DNA of 26,097 nt, from the IMG/VR virus record IMGVR_UViG_3300045996_001044, positions 1-26,097 of that record; one strand, 5' to 3'. The stretch is from a virus. The notes below the pieces were generated by a model, which was not told where the DNA came from, ran no database searches, and saw nothing but the letters and a program-made list of their open reading frames with translations. A program made the position numbers and the translations under genes. Of the stretch, positions 26,054-26,097 are shown one piece after another; the stretch's first letter is position 1, and each line of letters starts with the position of its first letter.

Positions 26054-26097
26054 TGAGAGACCATGAGTCACACGATGCGTCCTGTTACGTGTCTGTC
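26053..26097 (+). CDS. Start of a gene cut by the window end
   Basis: ATG at 26053 preceded by GGGAGGAG. Fifteen residues are visible (M-R-D-H-E-S-H-D-A-S-C-Y-V-S-V). Nothing more can be said. Confidence 0.55.
   Translation, partial: MRDHESHDASCYVSV

Overview
This window is part of a tailed double-stranded DNA phage (or prophage) genome. The evidence is a large terminase subunit, a portal protein, a scaffold-like protein, two peptidoglycan hydrolases, a holin-like membrane protein, a DnaB-type helicase, two nucleases, a DnaQ-like exonuclease, a tRNA-Tyr, and dense overlapping small genes with almost no intergenic space. I see no integrase, repressor pair or host chromosomal genes. Two basic, coiled or disordered large proteins next to a muralytic enzyme suggest ejected internal virion proteins, as in podoviruses. 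A TAnnnT -10 element exactly six bases before ATG, implying leaderless mRNAs, is a habit best known from Actinobacteria and Deinococcus-Thermus. With moderate GC and typical actinophage small families (endonuclease VII, DUF6378-like, DUF6197-like), an actinobacterial host is the best guess, but this is inference.

Layout. (1) Positions 33-3529, plus strand: two large virion-associated proteins. (2) 3459-4449, minus: small genes, tRNA-Tyr and a holin-like protein. A shared divergent promoter at 4452-4461 separates them from the plus-strand two-domain lysin at 4464-5483. (3) 5281-13668, minus: a zinc-ribbon protein lying antisense to the lysin end, the amidase, then a long chain of metabolism and replication genes. 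These include a SLOG/DUF2493 protein, a UDG-like protein, an HD nucleotidase, a DnaQ-like exonuclease, an HTH protein, a helicase, endonuclease VII, a RecB/Cas4-like nuclease and an OB-like protein. Most neighbours overlap by 1-20 bases. (4) 13744-21545, minus: scaffold-like protein, a cassette of three tiny exported proteins, portal, a run of small genes and the terminase. (5) 21583-26097, plus: divergent from the terminase, a non-coding stretch with a terminator and structured leader, then a train of small genes. Among these are a primase-like zinc ribbon, a methyltransferase, a DpnD-like protein and an exported HExxH metallopeptidase-like protein. The last gene runs off the window.

How the parts work together. 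Terminase, portal and scaffold package DNA and build the shell. The basic plus-strand proteins probably travel in the particle and enter the cell with the DNA, helped by the lysozyme/peptidase protein. The minus-strand middle block supplies replication, recombination and nucleotide control, and ends with the amidase used for lysis with the holin-like protein. No major capsid, tail, DNA polymerase or small terminase gene is recognisable here, so they are probably outside the window.

The least ordinary features are: the eight-start leaderless promoter pattern, including two overlapping divergent promoters 14 bases apart; the three related, translationally coupled exported microproteins with their own leaderless promoter; an exported zincin-like protein; a short transcript-like unit between a promoter and a terminator; and a zinc-ribbon gene antisense to a lysin gene. 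All small genes not listed by name of family are unrecognised and are described only by what can be seen.
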